Part shown: positions 47,845 to 57,265 of the stretch, piece by piece
How the letters are laid out: every line of letters begins with the position of its first letter
Position numbering within the stretch: the stretch's first letter is position 1
Source: Gammaproteobacteria bacterium
Lineage (GTDB): Bacteria; Pseudomonadota; Gammaproteobacteria; Pseudomonadales; Azotimanducaceae
NCBI GenBank assembly: GCA_009840305.1
Contig: VXNY01000031.1
Coordinates: forward strand, 248,001 to 312,000
Length of the DNA: 64,000 nucleotides
Direction of reading: 5' to 3'
Made by a program: the position numbers and the translations under genes
The notes under the pieces: model-generated
Databases searched by the model: none
Seen by the model: the letters and a program-made list of their open reading frames with translations, nothing else
Told to the model about the DNA's origin: nothing

Positions 47845-49265
47845 TACAACATTTCTCTCACGTCCGCAAGCGTACCACGTATCGCACTAGCGGCGGCGGT
47901 CGCGGGACTTACTAAATGAGTTCTGCCCTGATGCCCTTGTCGTCCTTCAAAATTTCGATTCGAGGTAGAAGCACAACGTTCACCTGGATAAAGCCGATCG
48001 TCGTTCATGGCAAGACACATGGAACACCCAGGTTCGCGCCACTCAAATCCCGCGTTCTTGAACACCTCATCCAATCCTTCTTGTTCTGCTTGTCGCTTAA
48101 CCAATCCTGAACCAGGCACAATGTACGCACCTTTTAATCGTGAGGCTACTTTGCGTCCTTTCACGACCTTGCTGGCTTCTCTCAAATCTTCTATGCGGGA
48201 GTTAGTGCAGGATCCAATAAAAACTTTGTCTAACTGGATCTCATTGACCGCCATCCCAGGAGTGAGACCCATATACGACAACGATCGTTCTGCTACCTCG
48301 GCGTTATTTGCATCGCTGAAGTCTGTGGGTGCTGGTATCGTTGCGTCAATGTCAACAACCATCTCGGGGTTCGTACCCCAAGAAACTTGTGGAGACAGTC
48401 CCGACACATCCAAAACCCGACGCTGATCGTAAATGGCGGCATCATCAGTGTTCAACGTAAACCAGTAATCTACTGCTTGGTTCCATAGAGCACCCTTAGG
48501 TGCAAATGGTCGTGCTTCTAAGTACTCGACGAGTTTATCGTCAATGCCTATCAAACCAGCGCGGGCACCGCCTTCGATCGACATGTTGCACACCGTCATG
48601 CGCCCTTCAATGGATAAATCTTCGATAGCTCTTCCAGTGTATTCGATGGTATGACCAGTCGCTCCTGCCGTACCGATCAATCGGATAAGAGCAAGAATTA
48701 AGTCTTTCGCGTAAACGCCTGGTCCCAATTCCCCCGATATCTCGATCTCGAAGTTCTTGCTCTTCTGTTGCACAAGGCACTGGGTCGCAAGAACATGCTC
48801 GACTTCCGAGGTTCCAATCCCATGTGCAAGTGCTCCAAACGCTCCATGGGTCGAAGTATGGGAATCACCGCACACTATCGTCATCCCAGGAAGCGTGGCT
48901 CCCTGTTCAGGACCGACTACATGAACGATACCCTGACGGGCATCTAGTAAATCAAAATACTCGATTTGGAATTCTCGACAGTTTTGATCGAGTGTGATTA
49001 CTTGCTCTTTGGCGATAGCATCTTGAATTCCAGACACCCCATTAGACCGATCGGTAGTCGGAATTGCGTGATCGACCGTGGCTAAATTACTCGTCCTTCG
49101 CCAAGGTTGGCGATGCGCGAGTTTGAGACCCTCAAAAGCTTGCGGCGAGGTTACTTCATGTAACAAATGTCGATCAATATACAACAGATCCAAGCCATCA
49201 GAGCGAGTTCCAACTAAGTGGCTCGACCAAATTTTGTCATAGACAGTTTGTGGTTTAGAGTTCAG
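47844..49265 (-). CDS. leuC: 3-isopropylmalate dehydratase large subunit, probable non-canonical start
   Basis: Fe-S aconitase-family enzyme. [33 protein letters not shown] and [12 protein letters not shown] carry the cluster cysteines. The first ATG/GTG/TTG in frame is TTG 49193 (449 residues). However, the frame stays open to 49295 and the codons upstream encode [15 protein letters not shown], which matches the conserved N-terminus of LeuC (E. coli MAKTLYEKLFDAHVV). No ATG, GTG or TTG lies there. CTG 49265 would give 473 residues, the usual length. ATC 49286 and ATT 49295 are other options. First gene of the leu block, so the codon could limit LeuC output. The stop overlaps leuD. Confidence 0.88.
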   Translation of the reverse strand: MNSKPQTVYDKIWSSHLVGTRSDGLDLLYIDRHLLHEVTSPQAFEGLKLAHRQPWRRTSNLATVDHAIPTTDRSNGVSGIQDAIAKEQVITLDQNCREFQIEYFDLLDARQGIVHVVGPEQGATLPGMTIVCGDSHTSTHGAFGALAHGIGTSEVEHVLATQCLVQQKSKNFEIEISGELGPGVYAKDLILALIRLIGTAGATGHTIEYTGRAIEDLSIEGRMTVCNMSIEGGARAGLIGIDDKLVEYLEARPFAPKGALWNQAVDYWFTLNTDDAAIYDQRRVLDVSGLSPQVSWGTNPEMVVDIDATIPAPTDFSDANNAEVAERSLSYMGLTPGMAVNEIQLDKVFIGSCTNSRIEDLREASKVVKGRKVASRLKGAYIVPGSGLVKRQAEQEGLDEVFKNAGFEWREPGCSMCLAMNDDRLYPGERCASTSNRNFEGRQGHQGRTHLVSPATAAASAIRGTLADVREML

Positions 49266-49285
49266 AACGCTCGTTTTACATCCGA

Positions 49286-49330
49286 TTGAATCAATCTAAC
49301 AATTATAGATTCAACCTTCCTATCTCCTTT
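49286..49330 (-). promoter_or_regulatory. leuC leader: strong ribosome site and stem-loop
   Basis: On the minus strand AAAGGAGATAGGAAGG (49315-49330) is followed directly by TTGAATC (49308-49314), which can pair with GATTCAA (49286-49292). A short frame TTG-AAT-CTA-TAA follows the purine-rich site at ideal spacing. Inferred: leader translation or structure may control leuC. There is no long Leu-rich leader peptide or classical attenuator. Confidence 0.35.
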
Positions 49331-49362
49331 GGAGCTAAATAGGGCTGAATACAGTATGCTTA

Positions 49363-49608
49363 CTAGTCTGATTTTTTGTAGGATTCAATCGGCACGACAT
49401 TGATCCCAAAAATTCTTCCGCGAAGAATTTCTAAGCAAATAAAAATACCCACTACTGCCCAAAATCCAGGGGCTTGTAAGGGTTCCGGTAAAAATGGGAA
49501 GAAGTTCCTACCGATTCCACACGCGGTCCATATAAGCCAAAAGGGAATTGAGAGGCAAACATTAACCACGAAACTAAATAGCCAACCGACAATAGGAATT
49601 GCGTTCAA
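49363..49608 (-). CDS. Small membrane protein, function unknown
   Basis: 81 residues from TTG 49608, backed by AGGAGA with ideal spacing, which makes this small gene convincing. Two hydrophobic segments (about 5-32 and 47-64) are joined by a Pro/Phe-rich loop, and the tail is polar. No family is recognised. It lies upstream of leuC in the same direction, with the leuC leader region between them. Confidence 0.65.
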   Translation of the reverse strand: MNAIPIVGWLFSFVVNVCLSIPFWLIWTACGIGRNFFPFLPEPLQAPGFWAVVGIFICLEILRGRIFGINVVPIESYKKSD

Positions 49609-49955
49609 TTTTCTCTCCTAAGATATTGAGATTTACAAATGGAAAAAGTTGTGCTAATTCTAGTACTCGTAACTGCCGATGCAGGTGCGATCTATCCTTG
49701 ATTAGCAAGCTGTGAGGGTGATGCTTGAATCTCTCACGACATCGACAAACGAGATTACTTCACCTCAAGGCTACACACACTCGAAGTAGAGGTAGTTGAC
49801 TTCGACTTTATATGAAACAGCAAACCCTAAAACAAACTGTCGATCAAACTGAGGCAACCTCACCAGATGAGCGACTTCTTTCATGCTCTCAATTTCGTTG
49901 AGTTCTTTAAGCTACTAGGACTTTATCGTACAAATCTTCGCTTCGACTCTCTTGA
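49609..49955. other. Gene-poor interval
   Basis: About 350 bases between two membrane-protein genes on the minus strand. A 20-codon plus-strand frame at 49639 lacks a ribosome site and is not credible. No RNA gene or terminator is recognised. Confidence 0.4.
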
Positions 49956-50663
49956 TTAGTCCAATAAACTGTGGTAAGGATGAATACGGAGAGATGCAAT
50001 GATCGCGGGGGAATACGTCAATAGCAATAAACCGTACGGGATCAAGGCTATTTTTACGCAGAAAGAACGATCTTTTTCTGTCCAACTGAGCAAGCCTTGA
50101 ACCGTAATGTACACTGACCACGAAATCGGAGTGAAACAAAATACGATCCATAAAAGAAACACCACAGCCTTAGGCACCGGTCGTGTCAGCGCAATCGTTC
50201 CGACTATAAGAAGCACCGCAGGTACTACGATCATCGGTATGTTGGTCCAACAGCTCAGGCCGAACCAGTGTTCCCATCGGGTATCCATGCGCAACCAACG
50301 GGCAATCGCATAGAAGTAAGTACCGATCAATAACAGTCTCACACCAATGTCCAAACAAAACTGAAGGACTCCATAAATTAGTCTCAACACCACAGTGGGT
50401 GTCAGCCAAAAACCGTTGTTTAACTCAATTCTCGTACCCCCGATAGTGAAATATCGCTGAGTGTTCATTCTGTGTGCCTCTCCGTGGAACAAGCTATCGA
50501 AAAGGCTGAACTTAGTTGGATATCCTATGACCACCAGCACTATCAACGTTCCCACTATTACAAAAAGAAGTGGAAACAGGAATGGAGTTTGGTCGCGCAT
50601 CTCGTCGAAAGCTTCGCGAGCAGATGGACCACAAACTCTCGGAATTCGATTAAAGTTGTTCAT
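49956..50663 (-). CDS. Yip1-like multi-span membrane protein
   Basis: 235 residues from ATG 50663, with GAGGA seven bases upstream. Five hydrophobic segments follow a cytoplasmic N-terminus (REAFDEMRDQTPFLFPLLFV). The segment WEHWFGLSCWTNIPMIV resembles YIP1-domain proteins of Proteobacteria. Function is unknown in bacteria. It lies downstream of the ThDP enzyme gene with a 61-base gap, so co-transcription is possible. Confidence 0.6.
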   Translation of the reverse strand: MNNFNRIPRVCGPSAREAFDEMRDQTPFLFPLLFVIVGTLIVLVVIGYPTKFSLFDSLFHGEAHRMNTQRYFTIGGTRIELNNGFWLTPTVVLRLIYGVLQFCLDIGVRLLLIGTYFYAIARWLRMDTRWEHWFGLSCWTNIPMIVVPAVLLIVGTIALTRPVPKAVVFLLWIVFCFTPISWSVYITVQGLLSWTEKDRSFCVKIALIPYGLLLLTYSPAIIASLRIHPYHSLLD

Positions 50664-50724
50664 TCATGAGTCCTCGATACTGCAAAACGAGCTCATAGAC
50701 ATGAACACAAACTACCAATTTTTT

Positions 50725-52329
50725 TCACTCCACTGATTCTTCAAACCAACTTATCCATTGGTTCTCTTGCATAAACTCTTGCTCGGATACTTCAATTATT
50801 GTCGGAGTATCCTCCCGGTAGGCAGCCGCTAAGACGTCTTTCAATTGCAATAAATTTTGGGGTTGGCGAAAATTCATACCAAACGCCTGCGCTATCAATG
50901 CAAAGTTTGGAGGTCTTGGAGATGTGTAGTATCGTGCTGAAGATTCGGAAAACATAGCTTTGTCAATTTCTCCGTACCCCTCGTTATTCCATATGATGAA
51001 TGGAATTCCAAGACAAAGTTGACTCGCGGTTTGGAGTTCTGATAGCGTAAAAGCCGCGCCACCATCACCTACCAAACACGCAACTCTTTTTTCCGGTCTT
51101 GCAATTTTCGCTCCGATCGTTGCGGGAATGCTATAGCCAAGAGTTCCAAATCCTGTCACGCTGTGGAAATATCCTCGCACCAAGTCTGGTTCATAAAGCA
51201 ATTGTGCGTAGTAATTAGGTTGTGACGAGTCTCCCACTAGGATGTCCGTCTGTTCCTGAATCACGTTAAGGAACGCATACATGTCGTTATTGAAATGTAT
51301 GTTTTTTTCTACTAGTGCTCGAGTTCGTAGCACTCTCTCATTCCCCGCGCGTTCTTTTCGTAAATCATGTTTCAAGAACAATTGAAGAACTCTCTGAGAG
51401 TCTCCAACGATACCGATGTCAGCAGTTGCATTCGAAGAAATTTGATCTGGATCGATATCAACTCGAATGAGAGACTGGCACTCTATGTTCTTGCTAGTTA
51501 AGAAAAAATCAAAATCGGTTTCCCCAAGCTCCGTTCCGATCGCAATCACGACATCTGCCTCCTGCATAAGGTCACGAATTTCAAGGAATGAAGGACTATA
51601 ACCAACCGAGAGTCTGTGCCCACTAGGCAATATACCCTTTGAGTTCGTGGTATTGATCACCGGAGCATCAATCATCTCCGCAAACTCGACCAATTCTGTC
51701 TGAGCATGTACGACTCCACCACCAACAACAACTACCGGTTGAATTGCACTCTGAAGGACTTCGATCGCGTCCGAAAGTGTTGCATCGGTAATCTCTTGTT
51801 CGTTTCTGGCTGGTCTCCAATCTTTCTCCGCAGATAGGTCGTAATCTAGTAAAGTTAATGGAACTTCAACATGAATTGGACCCGGGCGATTCAAACGAAG
51901 TGAGTTGTCCAAAAAGTCTGCGAGAGAGGTGACCGTAGTCATTCGATCAAGACGCGTATGCGCGCGTGTGATTTCCTGAGCGACTGTAGCTTGTCCCGTA
52001 AGTTCATGTAACTTTCCACTTTCCGTGCGTTCACCGCAGGGAGTCAACACGATCATTGGAATAGAGTCTGCACGCGCTTGTGCAATCGCGGTTGCCGCGT
52101 TCAAAAATCCAGGTCCGTCGATAAGTAAACAACCAGCGATCCTACCCGATGCCCTGGCGAAGCCATCCGCCATGAACGCCGCGCTTTGTTCGTGTCGTAC
52201 GGTTACTAGCTTGTGCCCATCAACATGAAACACACGGTAGAACGGTAGGTTATGAATTCCTGGAATTCCGAAAAAAACGGTGACTCCAAAGTCTCTTAAT
52301 ATTCTTGAAACTTGCTCTGTGATCGTCAT
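50725..52329 (-). CDS. Thiamine diphosphate-dependent decarboxylase/acetolactate synthase-like enzyme
   Basis: 534 residues with the three-domain layout of ThDP enzymes. The catalytic Glu is in VTVRHEQSAAFMADGFARASG, a central NAD-like domain begins VVVVGGGVVHAQTE, and the ThDP/Mg motif is GDGGAAFTLSELQTA...NNEGYGEI. GIPGIHNLPFYRVF and SGKLHELTGQ resemble 5-guanidino-2-oxopentanoate decarboxylase (AruI) of the arginine transaminase pathway more than acetolactate synthase. No small regulatory subunit or aruH gene is nearby, so the substrate stays open. ATG 52329. Confidence 0.75.
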   Translation of the reverse strand: MTITEQVSRILRDFGVTVFFGIPGIHNLPFYRVFHVDGHKLVTVRHEQSAAFMADGFARASGRIAGCLLIDGPGFLNAATAIAQARADSIPMIVLTPCGERTESGKLHELTGQATVAQEITRAHTRLDRMTTVTSLADFLDNSLRLNRPGPIHVEVPLTLLDYDLSAEKDWRPARNEQEITDATLSDAIEVLQSAIQPVVVVGGGVVHAQTELVEFAEMIDAPVINTTNSKGILPSGHRLSVGYSPSFLEIRDLMQEADVVIAIGTELGETDFDFFLTSKNIECQSLIRVDIDPDQISSNATADIGIVGDSQRVLQLFLKHDLRKERAGNERVLRTRALVEKNIHFNNDMYAFLNVIQEQTDILVGDSSQPNYYAQLLYEPDLVRGYFHSVTGFGTLGYSIPATIGAKIARPEKRVACLVGDGGAAFTLSELQTASQLCLGIPFIIWNNEGYGEIDKAMFSESSARYYTSPRPPNFALIAQAFGMNFRQPQNLLQLKDVLAAAYREDTPTIIEVSEQEFMQENQWISWFEESVE

Positions 52330-52385
52330 CTAGAAAAGTGCAATCGTACTTAGCTCACGCGCCTGATAACAGTGTTTGGGTTTCG

Positions 52386-53324
52386 TTACCGCTGCTTCTC
52401 AAATACTTGAGTTTGGTGCCATTCAACAAAGTCAGGATCAGGCCAGTGGTGTTTTTCGTGCGGTAGCAACAAATTGGTTCCTCGTATTTGTTCCAACCAC
52501 GACTCTATTGGTCCCGAGCTGTTCAACGTGAAGGCAAGCATGATGCGATACGATTCAGAATCGTGTTTTAAACTGATTGCTCCCCAATCAAACAACTTGT
52601 GATGAGACGAACAGAGTGCTAGACCATTTGGAATAGTGTCTGGTCCGTCGTAGCAATGCCAGCGAATGTGAGCTGCTTCCAAGTCTACCAAGGTATCCCG
52701 TAACCGTATTGAACTACCACAGAACGCACACTTTCGACGGTACGCGTTGAGTACTTTCTCGCGAAAGTTTGGATCCCGTTTATTCGTGTGTGCGATGCCA
52801 AGCTCCTGCGAAGAGATAACGCAGTCAACTGTGATGAAGTCCTTGAGTGGATCAGGAAATCCCAATTCTCGACAAATTGCCGAAAAGTAACTTTCAGGAA
52901 AGTTCTTTGCAAGTAATAAATGTGCAAGTTGAAGAATTAAGTTTGGACGATCTAAAAGCGTTTTCATTGTCTCGTGATCAAATCCTCCAGCTACGCCTCG
53001 ATCAATCAACTCTGTTTCGCTCAATTTACTTGCGTAATTAACCTGAAAATCATCGATACCTTTGAGTTCCCAACCGACTTGATCAGTGAGTAGCCGGGTA
53101 AACGGATCTTTGGTTGTGTGGTTCTTCTTGGATTCATAGAATCGATTGAGCAAATCAGTGAGTTTAGGTTTGATTTCCTCAAAGGAAAACAAACGATATT
53201 TTTGCTCGATCCACAATCGACTAAGAACGTAGAGGAGAAGAAGCGGTTTGTGCGGCGCTCTTACTCCCTTATGCGTTGCTTGCCTGATACTCAGAAATTG
53301 ACTAAGAAGAGAATCGGGGACCAA
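52386..53324 (-). CDS. HNH endonuclease of the phosphorothioated-DNA-binding type
   Basis: 312 residues from TTG 53324. The N-terminal domain (APHKPLLLLYVLSRLWIEQK, then DPFTRLLTDQVGWEL) looks like the sulfur-binding domain of ScoMcrA-type enzymes. The C-terminal HNH domain is CAFCGSSIRLRDTLVDLEAAHIR, with GPDTIPNGLALCSSHHKLFDWG: two zinc-type Cys, catalytic His and Asn. Known: such enzymes cut foreign phosphorothioate-modified DNA as modification-dependent restriction. No dnd or ssp modification genes are present, consistent with a stand-alone type IV role. Confidence 0.8.
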   Translation of the reverse strand: MVPDSLLSQFLSIRQATHKGVRAPHKPLLLLYVLSRLWIEQKYRLFSFEEIKPKLTDLLNRFYESKKNHTTKDPFTRLLTDQVGWELKGIDDFQVNYASKLSETELIDRGVAGGFDHETMKTLLDRPNLILQLAHLLLAKNFPESYFSAICRELGFPDPLKDFITVDCVISSQELGIAHTNKRDPNFREKVLNAYRRKCAFCGSSIRLRDTLVDLEAAHIRWHCYDGPDTIPNGLALCSSHHKLFDWGAISLKHDSESYRIMLAFTLNSSGPIESWLEQIRGTNLLLPHEKHHWPDPDFVEWHQTQVFEKQR

Positions 53325-53355
53325 TATTCTTCAACTTGTCAAGGATGGATAGTCC

Positions 53356-54279
53356 TTACTCTAATTCTTGTTTGAGCAATCGCGGAATGACTAATTCAAC
53401 TCTCGAGACCGGAGTCTGTTCTATTGGAGACAACGGGCCGGTTCCGAAAGGTACGACATTCAATCCTTTTTCTTCAAAGACCTTTTGAATTTGTTGGGCA
53501 CAACTGCGCGAGTGCTCAAGAAGTTCTTCAGTGGAATAAGGTCCGTTCACGTGACAAATAACGTAAATCTCTTCGTCTGCAAACTCTTGCAATTCAGTTT
53601 CCGCCAGTACCGTGAGATTTTCCAAATCTTCCGTCGATATAGCTCCTTGAGAATCTGGAACAACGTTGGGTATCCTCACGGTGCCTCGTCGCAATAACTC
53701 GCTCGAGATATCAACGGGAATGTCAAACGCAACTCTTTCTCTGGGCAATATTTCTACGACGTGTGCGTAGACCCGCCGATTTGAACGTTCGACTACATAG
53801 ATCATCAATAAGTGTTGTACATCGTCCTTGTCAAGTGCGACTGCAAGATAGTTTTGATTCACATCTGAAGCCGAAAGTACTCGTTCTCCGAAAATGTCGC
53901 TCGTCCAGATCGTCGCACGTCCGCAATCTCGTTGTTCGCATTCAAACTCTATTTCACCGCCGAGCGAAGCGATCTGCCCTTTAAACCAGTCGGTCGTATC
54001 CGATCTTTTTAGGTCCGATGGCATCCGATAAGTATTCGAAGATACAGAACCGAACACTTTGATCACACGTTCAAACGCGACTTCATTTCGTATTCGCTGA
54101 GCTGACGAGAGTATGAAATTTACAGGTTCATCTTCTTCTGACACCTTGTTGAGTTCAAGCTCAGCCCGTGGATGTGCTGGGATAACTTGCTCTGAGGCGT
54201 GAAGACTGAAGCTAAATTGTCCGAGTAACGTACAAGCAAAGCCAAAAAACCAAACTCGTGATGTGCTGATCTTTTTCAC
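53356..54279 (-). CDS. DUF4892 domain secreted protein
   Basis: 307 residues with a signal peptide (MKKISTSRVWFFGFACTLLG, cleaved near LHA). HPRAEL opens the mature part, and GGEIEFECEQRDCGRATIW contains the conserved FxCxxRxCG pattern of DUF4892. The C-terminal third (YSTEELLEHSRSCAQQIQKV, then VSRVELVIP) resembles an OmpA-like fold. The start is GTG 54279, overlapping the gpsA stop as GTGA. Known: family of unknown role in gammaproteobacteria, probably in the envelope. Confidence 0.8.
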   Translation of the reverse strand: MKKISTSRVWFFGFACTLLGQFSFSLHASEQVIPAHPRAELELNKVSEEDEPVNFILSSAQRIRNEVAFERVIKVFGSVSSNTYRMPSDLKRSDTTDWFKGQIASLGGEIEFECEQRDCGRATIWTSDIFGERVLSASDVNQNYLAVALDKDDVQHLLMIYVVERSNRRVYAHVVEILPRERVAFDIPVDISSELLRRGTVRIPNVVPDSQGAISTEDLENLTVLAETELQEFADEEIYVICHVNGPYSTEELLEHSRSCAQQIQKVFEEKGLNVVPFGTGPLSPIEQTPVSRVELVIPRLLKQELE

Positions 54280-55301
54280 CGAAATTCTGTCGTTAATCTG
54301 CTTCCCACAACATCAACATCGTCTTTTTGCTCACCGGTCATGAGTTCAAAAATGGTTTCTTTCAGGTCTTCACCAAGCACCAATACCCTATAAAGAGCGT
54401 CTGCTAACGGCATGTACAACTGCATTCGTTGTTTATAAGCATACACTGCTTTTAAAGTATTAACTCCCTCAGCTAACTTGCCTAGTTTATTCATCGCCTC
54501 GTCTAGAGACAATCCTGATGCGAATTGGTAGCCAAGTTGAAAGTTCCTCGAATGCGGTGAAGTACATGTCGCGACGAGATCTCCGACGCCTGCAAGACCT
54601 AGAAATGTATATGGATTGCCCTCCATTGCCTGTGCAAATCGACTCATCTCGATCAGGCTCCGAGTAATTACCAACGATACCGCGTTTTGTCCAACGTCCA
54701 ACGCAGTTGCGATACCACAAATGATGGCGTATACGTTCTTTAGGGCTCCTCCAAGTTCGACGCCGTAAATGTCAGGGCTGGAATATACTCGGAAGGTGCT
54801 ACTACTCAATCGTTGTTGTACCATCAATCTTAGCTGACGATCCGGACTAGCAATCACCGTTCCGGCAAACTTTCCTAGCGCTATCTCTTCTGCTAAGTTA
54901 GGCCCACTCAACACCCCGATCACACCTGGTGGTAACTCCTCAGCCAAAATTTCGCTCATCAGTTTGAAGGAGTTATGTTCGACTCCCTTAGTTGCACTCA
55001 CTGCATACGTGCCGGATTGGATGTGTTGGCCGACCAAAGTTGCAACATTTCGAAACGAAGCACTCGGTACAGTGACAAATACCAGATCGCACTGTTTTAA
55101 CGCTAAGCCAATATCCGTTGTCGGTACTACGCGCTCGTGAATTGCATGTCCGGGAAGGTATCGACGATTTTCTTTGCAAGCCTCCATGTCCACAAGCTGG
55201 TCTTCATCGCGCATCCACAAATACGTTTTAAAACCATTCGACGCAACGATATTCGCAATTACGGTACCAAAGTTTCCCGCACCTACGACAGCGACAGTCA
55301 T
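54276..55301 (-). CDS. gpsA: Glycerol-3-phosphate dehydrogenase [NAD(P)+]
   Basis: 341 residues. The nucleotide site VVGAGNFGTVIANIVASNG begins the protein; the usual family form is GxGSWGTA, so it is slightly altered. KGVEHNSFKLMSE, GVLSGPNLAEE and the catalytic Lys region GVELGGALKNVYAIICGI follow. Known: it makes sn-glycerol 3-phosphate for phospholipids. ATG 55301, 10 bases after the htpG stop. Co-transcribed with the DUF4892 gene. Confidence 0.95.
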   Translation of the reverse strand: MTVAVVGAGNFGTVIANIVASNGFKTYLWMRDEDQLVDMEACKENRRYLPGHAIHERVVPTTDIGLALKQCDLVFVTVPSASFRNVATLVGQHIQSGTYAVSATKGVEHNSFKLMSEILAEELPPGVIGVLSGPNLAEEIALGKFAGTVIASPDRQLRLMVQQRLSSSTFRVYSSPDIYGVELGGALKNVYAIICGIATALDVGQNAVSLVITRSLIEMSRFAQAMEGNPYTFLGLAGVGDLVATCTSPHSRNFQLGYQFASGLSLDEAMNKLGKLAEGVNTLKAVYAYKQRMQLYMPLADALYRVLVLGEDLKETIFELMTGEQKDDVDVVGSRLTTEFR

Positions 55302-55311
55302 GTGATGCCCA

Positions 55312-57195
55312 TTAGGCTAACAGTTCAGTAAGTAATCGATTTACGCGTTTCACGTGTGTGCCTGCTTCAATGGGGTAAGTCCCATCTGCTAAAACGGCCT
55401 GTTCGTGTAGTAAATGAACCAAGTCCTCAAACCTTGCTTCATCTTGCTCTTTAGCTAAGTGCTCTATTAAACTATGTGACGCGTTAATCTCAAGAGTCGG
55501 CTTAGATTGTGGTACTTTTTGTCCCGACGCTTCTAATACCCGACGCATGTGTAGATCGAGATCGTGTTCCCCTAGTACTAAACAAGCTGGGGAGTCGACC
55601 AATCGTTTGGACTTACGCACCGATTCGATGCCATCCCCCAATACAGCCTTAATTCGTTCCAGAAGCGGCTCATCAATGTTTTCTTCCTCCTCATTCTCAA
55701 TTTCTTTTTCGTCCTCTTTCTTCTCCGGAAGATCTAGACTACTTCTAGTGATGTCTTGAAATTTCTTGCCTTCAAATTCATCTAGGTGAGACATCATCCA
55801 CGCATCAATTGGATCACCGAACACCAGCACTTCAATACCTTGACTTAAAAACACTTCTAAGTGCGGGCTATTTCGTGCAGACTGTTCGTTGTCACCGACA
55901 ACATAATAAATGAATTCCTGATCGTCGGGTGCCCGGGCGATGTAGTCGCTGAGGGACGTTCTTTGAGGCGCATGATCTTCGCCCGTTGGCACAGAGTCAT
56001 GCGTAGTGGTAAATCTTAAAAGTTTTATAAGCGTCTCTCGATTTGGGTTCATTGGAACGGTACCTTCTTTCAAGACATTACCAAAGTTATCCCAAAATCC
56101 CCCGAACAGTTCAGGTTCGTCGGTCGCGACTTTCTGAAGTCGGTCAAGAACACGACGTGCTAACGCATTACGGATCGTCTCAACAGCTTTGTGCTCTTGG
56201 AGCATTTCTCGAGATACGTTCAATGGTAAGTCATTGGAATCAACGATCCCTTTTACCCATCGCAAATAAGTGGGTAAGAATGTTTCCGCATCGTCCAGAA
56301 TGAACACACGCTGTACGTAGAGCTTCAGTCCTCGTGCAGCATCTGGGTTGTACAAATCAAAAGGAGCGCGTTTGGGAATGTAGAGTAAACTGGTATATTC
56401 CAATCGGCCTTCGACTCGATTGTGACTCCATGCTATAGGATCTTCAAAATCGTGGGAGATGTGCTTGTAAAACTCTTTGTACTCGTCATCGCTGATGTCG
56501 GATCTAGACCGAGACCAGAGTGCTGTTGCCGTATTTACCGTATCTCGTTCGTCCTCTTTCTCTTTGTCCAAGGACGGCATGGTCACGGGACATGCAATAT
56601 GATCGCTATAGCGTCTCACAATTTCACGCAAGCGATACGAACTCAAATACTCTTTAGCATCTTCCTTGAGTCTAAGTGTTACTGAGGTGCCTCGAGAGGT
56701 TTCAGTGTCTTCAATCGTGAATCCTTCCTCTCCCGTCGAAGTCCACTTAGTCCCTGTTTCAGTGCCAGCGCGTCGGGTTAGAACGATTACCTCATCCGAT
56801 ACCATAAACGTGCTATAGAACCCGACACCGAACTGTCCGATCAGTGTTGCATCTGCTTTTTGATCTCCAGTCAGTTGTTTCAAGAATTCTTCGGTGCCAG
56901 ATTTCGCTATCGTACCCAAATTTTCGATGATTTCCTCACGGGACATTCCGATGCCGTTGTCCGAGACTGTGATCGTTCCGGCTTCTTCATCGAAGTCGAT
57001 GGCGATACCTAACTCTGTATCCTCGCCCAACAACTCGTCATTCTCGAGTACTTCGAATCGCAATTTGTCCACGGCATCTGAAGCATTGGAGATGAGTTCG
57101 CGCAGAAACACTTCTCGATTCGAATACAGTGAGTTGATCATCAGGTGCAGAAGTTTCTTGGCTTCTGTCTGAAAACTTAAAGTTTCAGTAGACAT
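55312..57195 (-). CDS. htpG: Molecular chaperone HtpG (Hsp90)
   Basis: 627 residues. The N-terminal GHKL ATPase has ELISNASDAVDKLRF, VSDNGIGMSREEIIENLGT and IGQFGVGFYSTFMV. The middle domain has LPLNVSREMLQEHKAVETIR. An acidic linker at about 490-510 precedes the C-terminal dimerisation domain. Known: ATP-dependent chaperone induced by heat. Its own promoter is likely just upstream (see 57226-57254). Confidence 0.97.
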   Translation of the reverse strand: MSTETLSFQTEAKKLLHLMINSLYSNREVFLRELISNASDAVDKLRFEVLENDELLGEDTELGIAIDFDEEAGTITVSDNGIGMSREEIIENLGTIAKSGTEEFLKQLTGDQKADATLIGQFGVGFYSTFMVSDEVIVLTRRAGTETGTKWTSTGEEGFTIEDTETSRGTSVTLRLKEDAKEYLSSYRLREIVRRYSDHIACPVTMPSLDKEKEDERDTVNTATALWSRSRSDISDDEYKEFYKHISHDFEDPIAWSHNRVEGRLEYTSLLYIPKRAPFDLYNPDAARGLKLYVQRVFILDDAETFLPTYLRWVKGIVDSNDLPLNVSREMLQEHKAVETIRNALARRVLDRLQKVATDEPELFGGFWDNFGNVLKEGTVPMNPNRETLIKLLRFTTTHDSVPTGEDHAPQRTSLSDYIARAPDDQEFIYYVVGDNEQSARNSPHLEVFLSQGIEVLVFGDPIDAWMMSHLDEFEGKKFQDITRSSLDLPEKKEDEKEIENEEEENIDEPLLERIKAVLGDGIESVRKSKRLVDSPACLVLGEHDLDLHMRRVLEASGQKVPQSKPTLEINASHSLIEHLAKEQDEARFEDLVHLLHEQAVLADGTYPIEAGTHVKRVNRLLTELLA

Positions 57196-57225
57196 GTAAT
57201 TTTCCGATAGTTATAGACTTGGCTA

Positions 57226-57254
57226 AAAATATTGTCTATTCACTAAGAATTCAA
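57226..57254 (-). promoter_or_regulatory. Candidate htpG promoter
   Basis: Minus strand: -35 TTGAAT (57249-57254), 17-base spacer, -10 TATTTT (57226-57231), about 30 bases before ATG 57195. CTTGAA, the sigma32 -35 core, overlaps it, but the C-rich heat-shock -10 is absent. Confidence 0.35.
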
Positions 57255-57265
57255 GAACTCAAGCA

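Noticed and set aside
49639..49701. 20-codon hydrophobic plus-strand frame (MEKVVLILVLVTADAGAIYP)
   Set aside because: No ribosome site, no promoter and no partner. Such short frames are expected by chance.
49915..50151. 78-codon minus-strand frame ending beyond the Yip1-like gene
   Set aside because: It overlaps the Yip1-like gene in another frame, whose membrane spans and ribosome site are convincing. The alternate frame has no coding signs.
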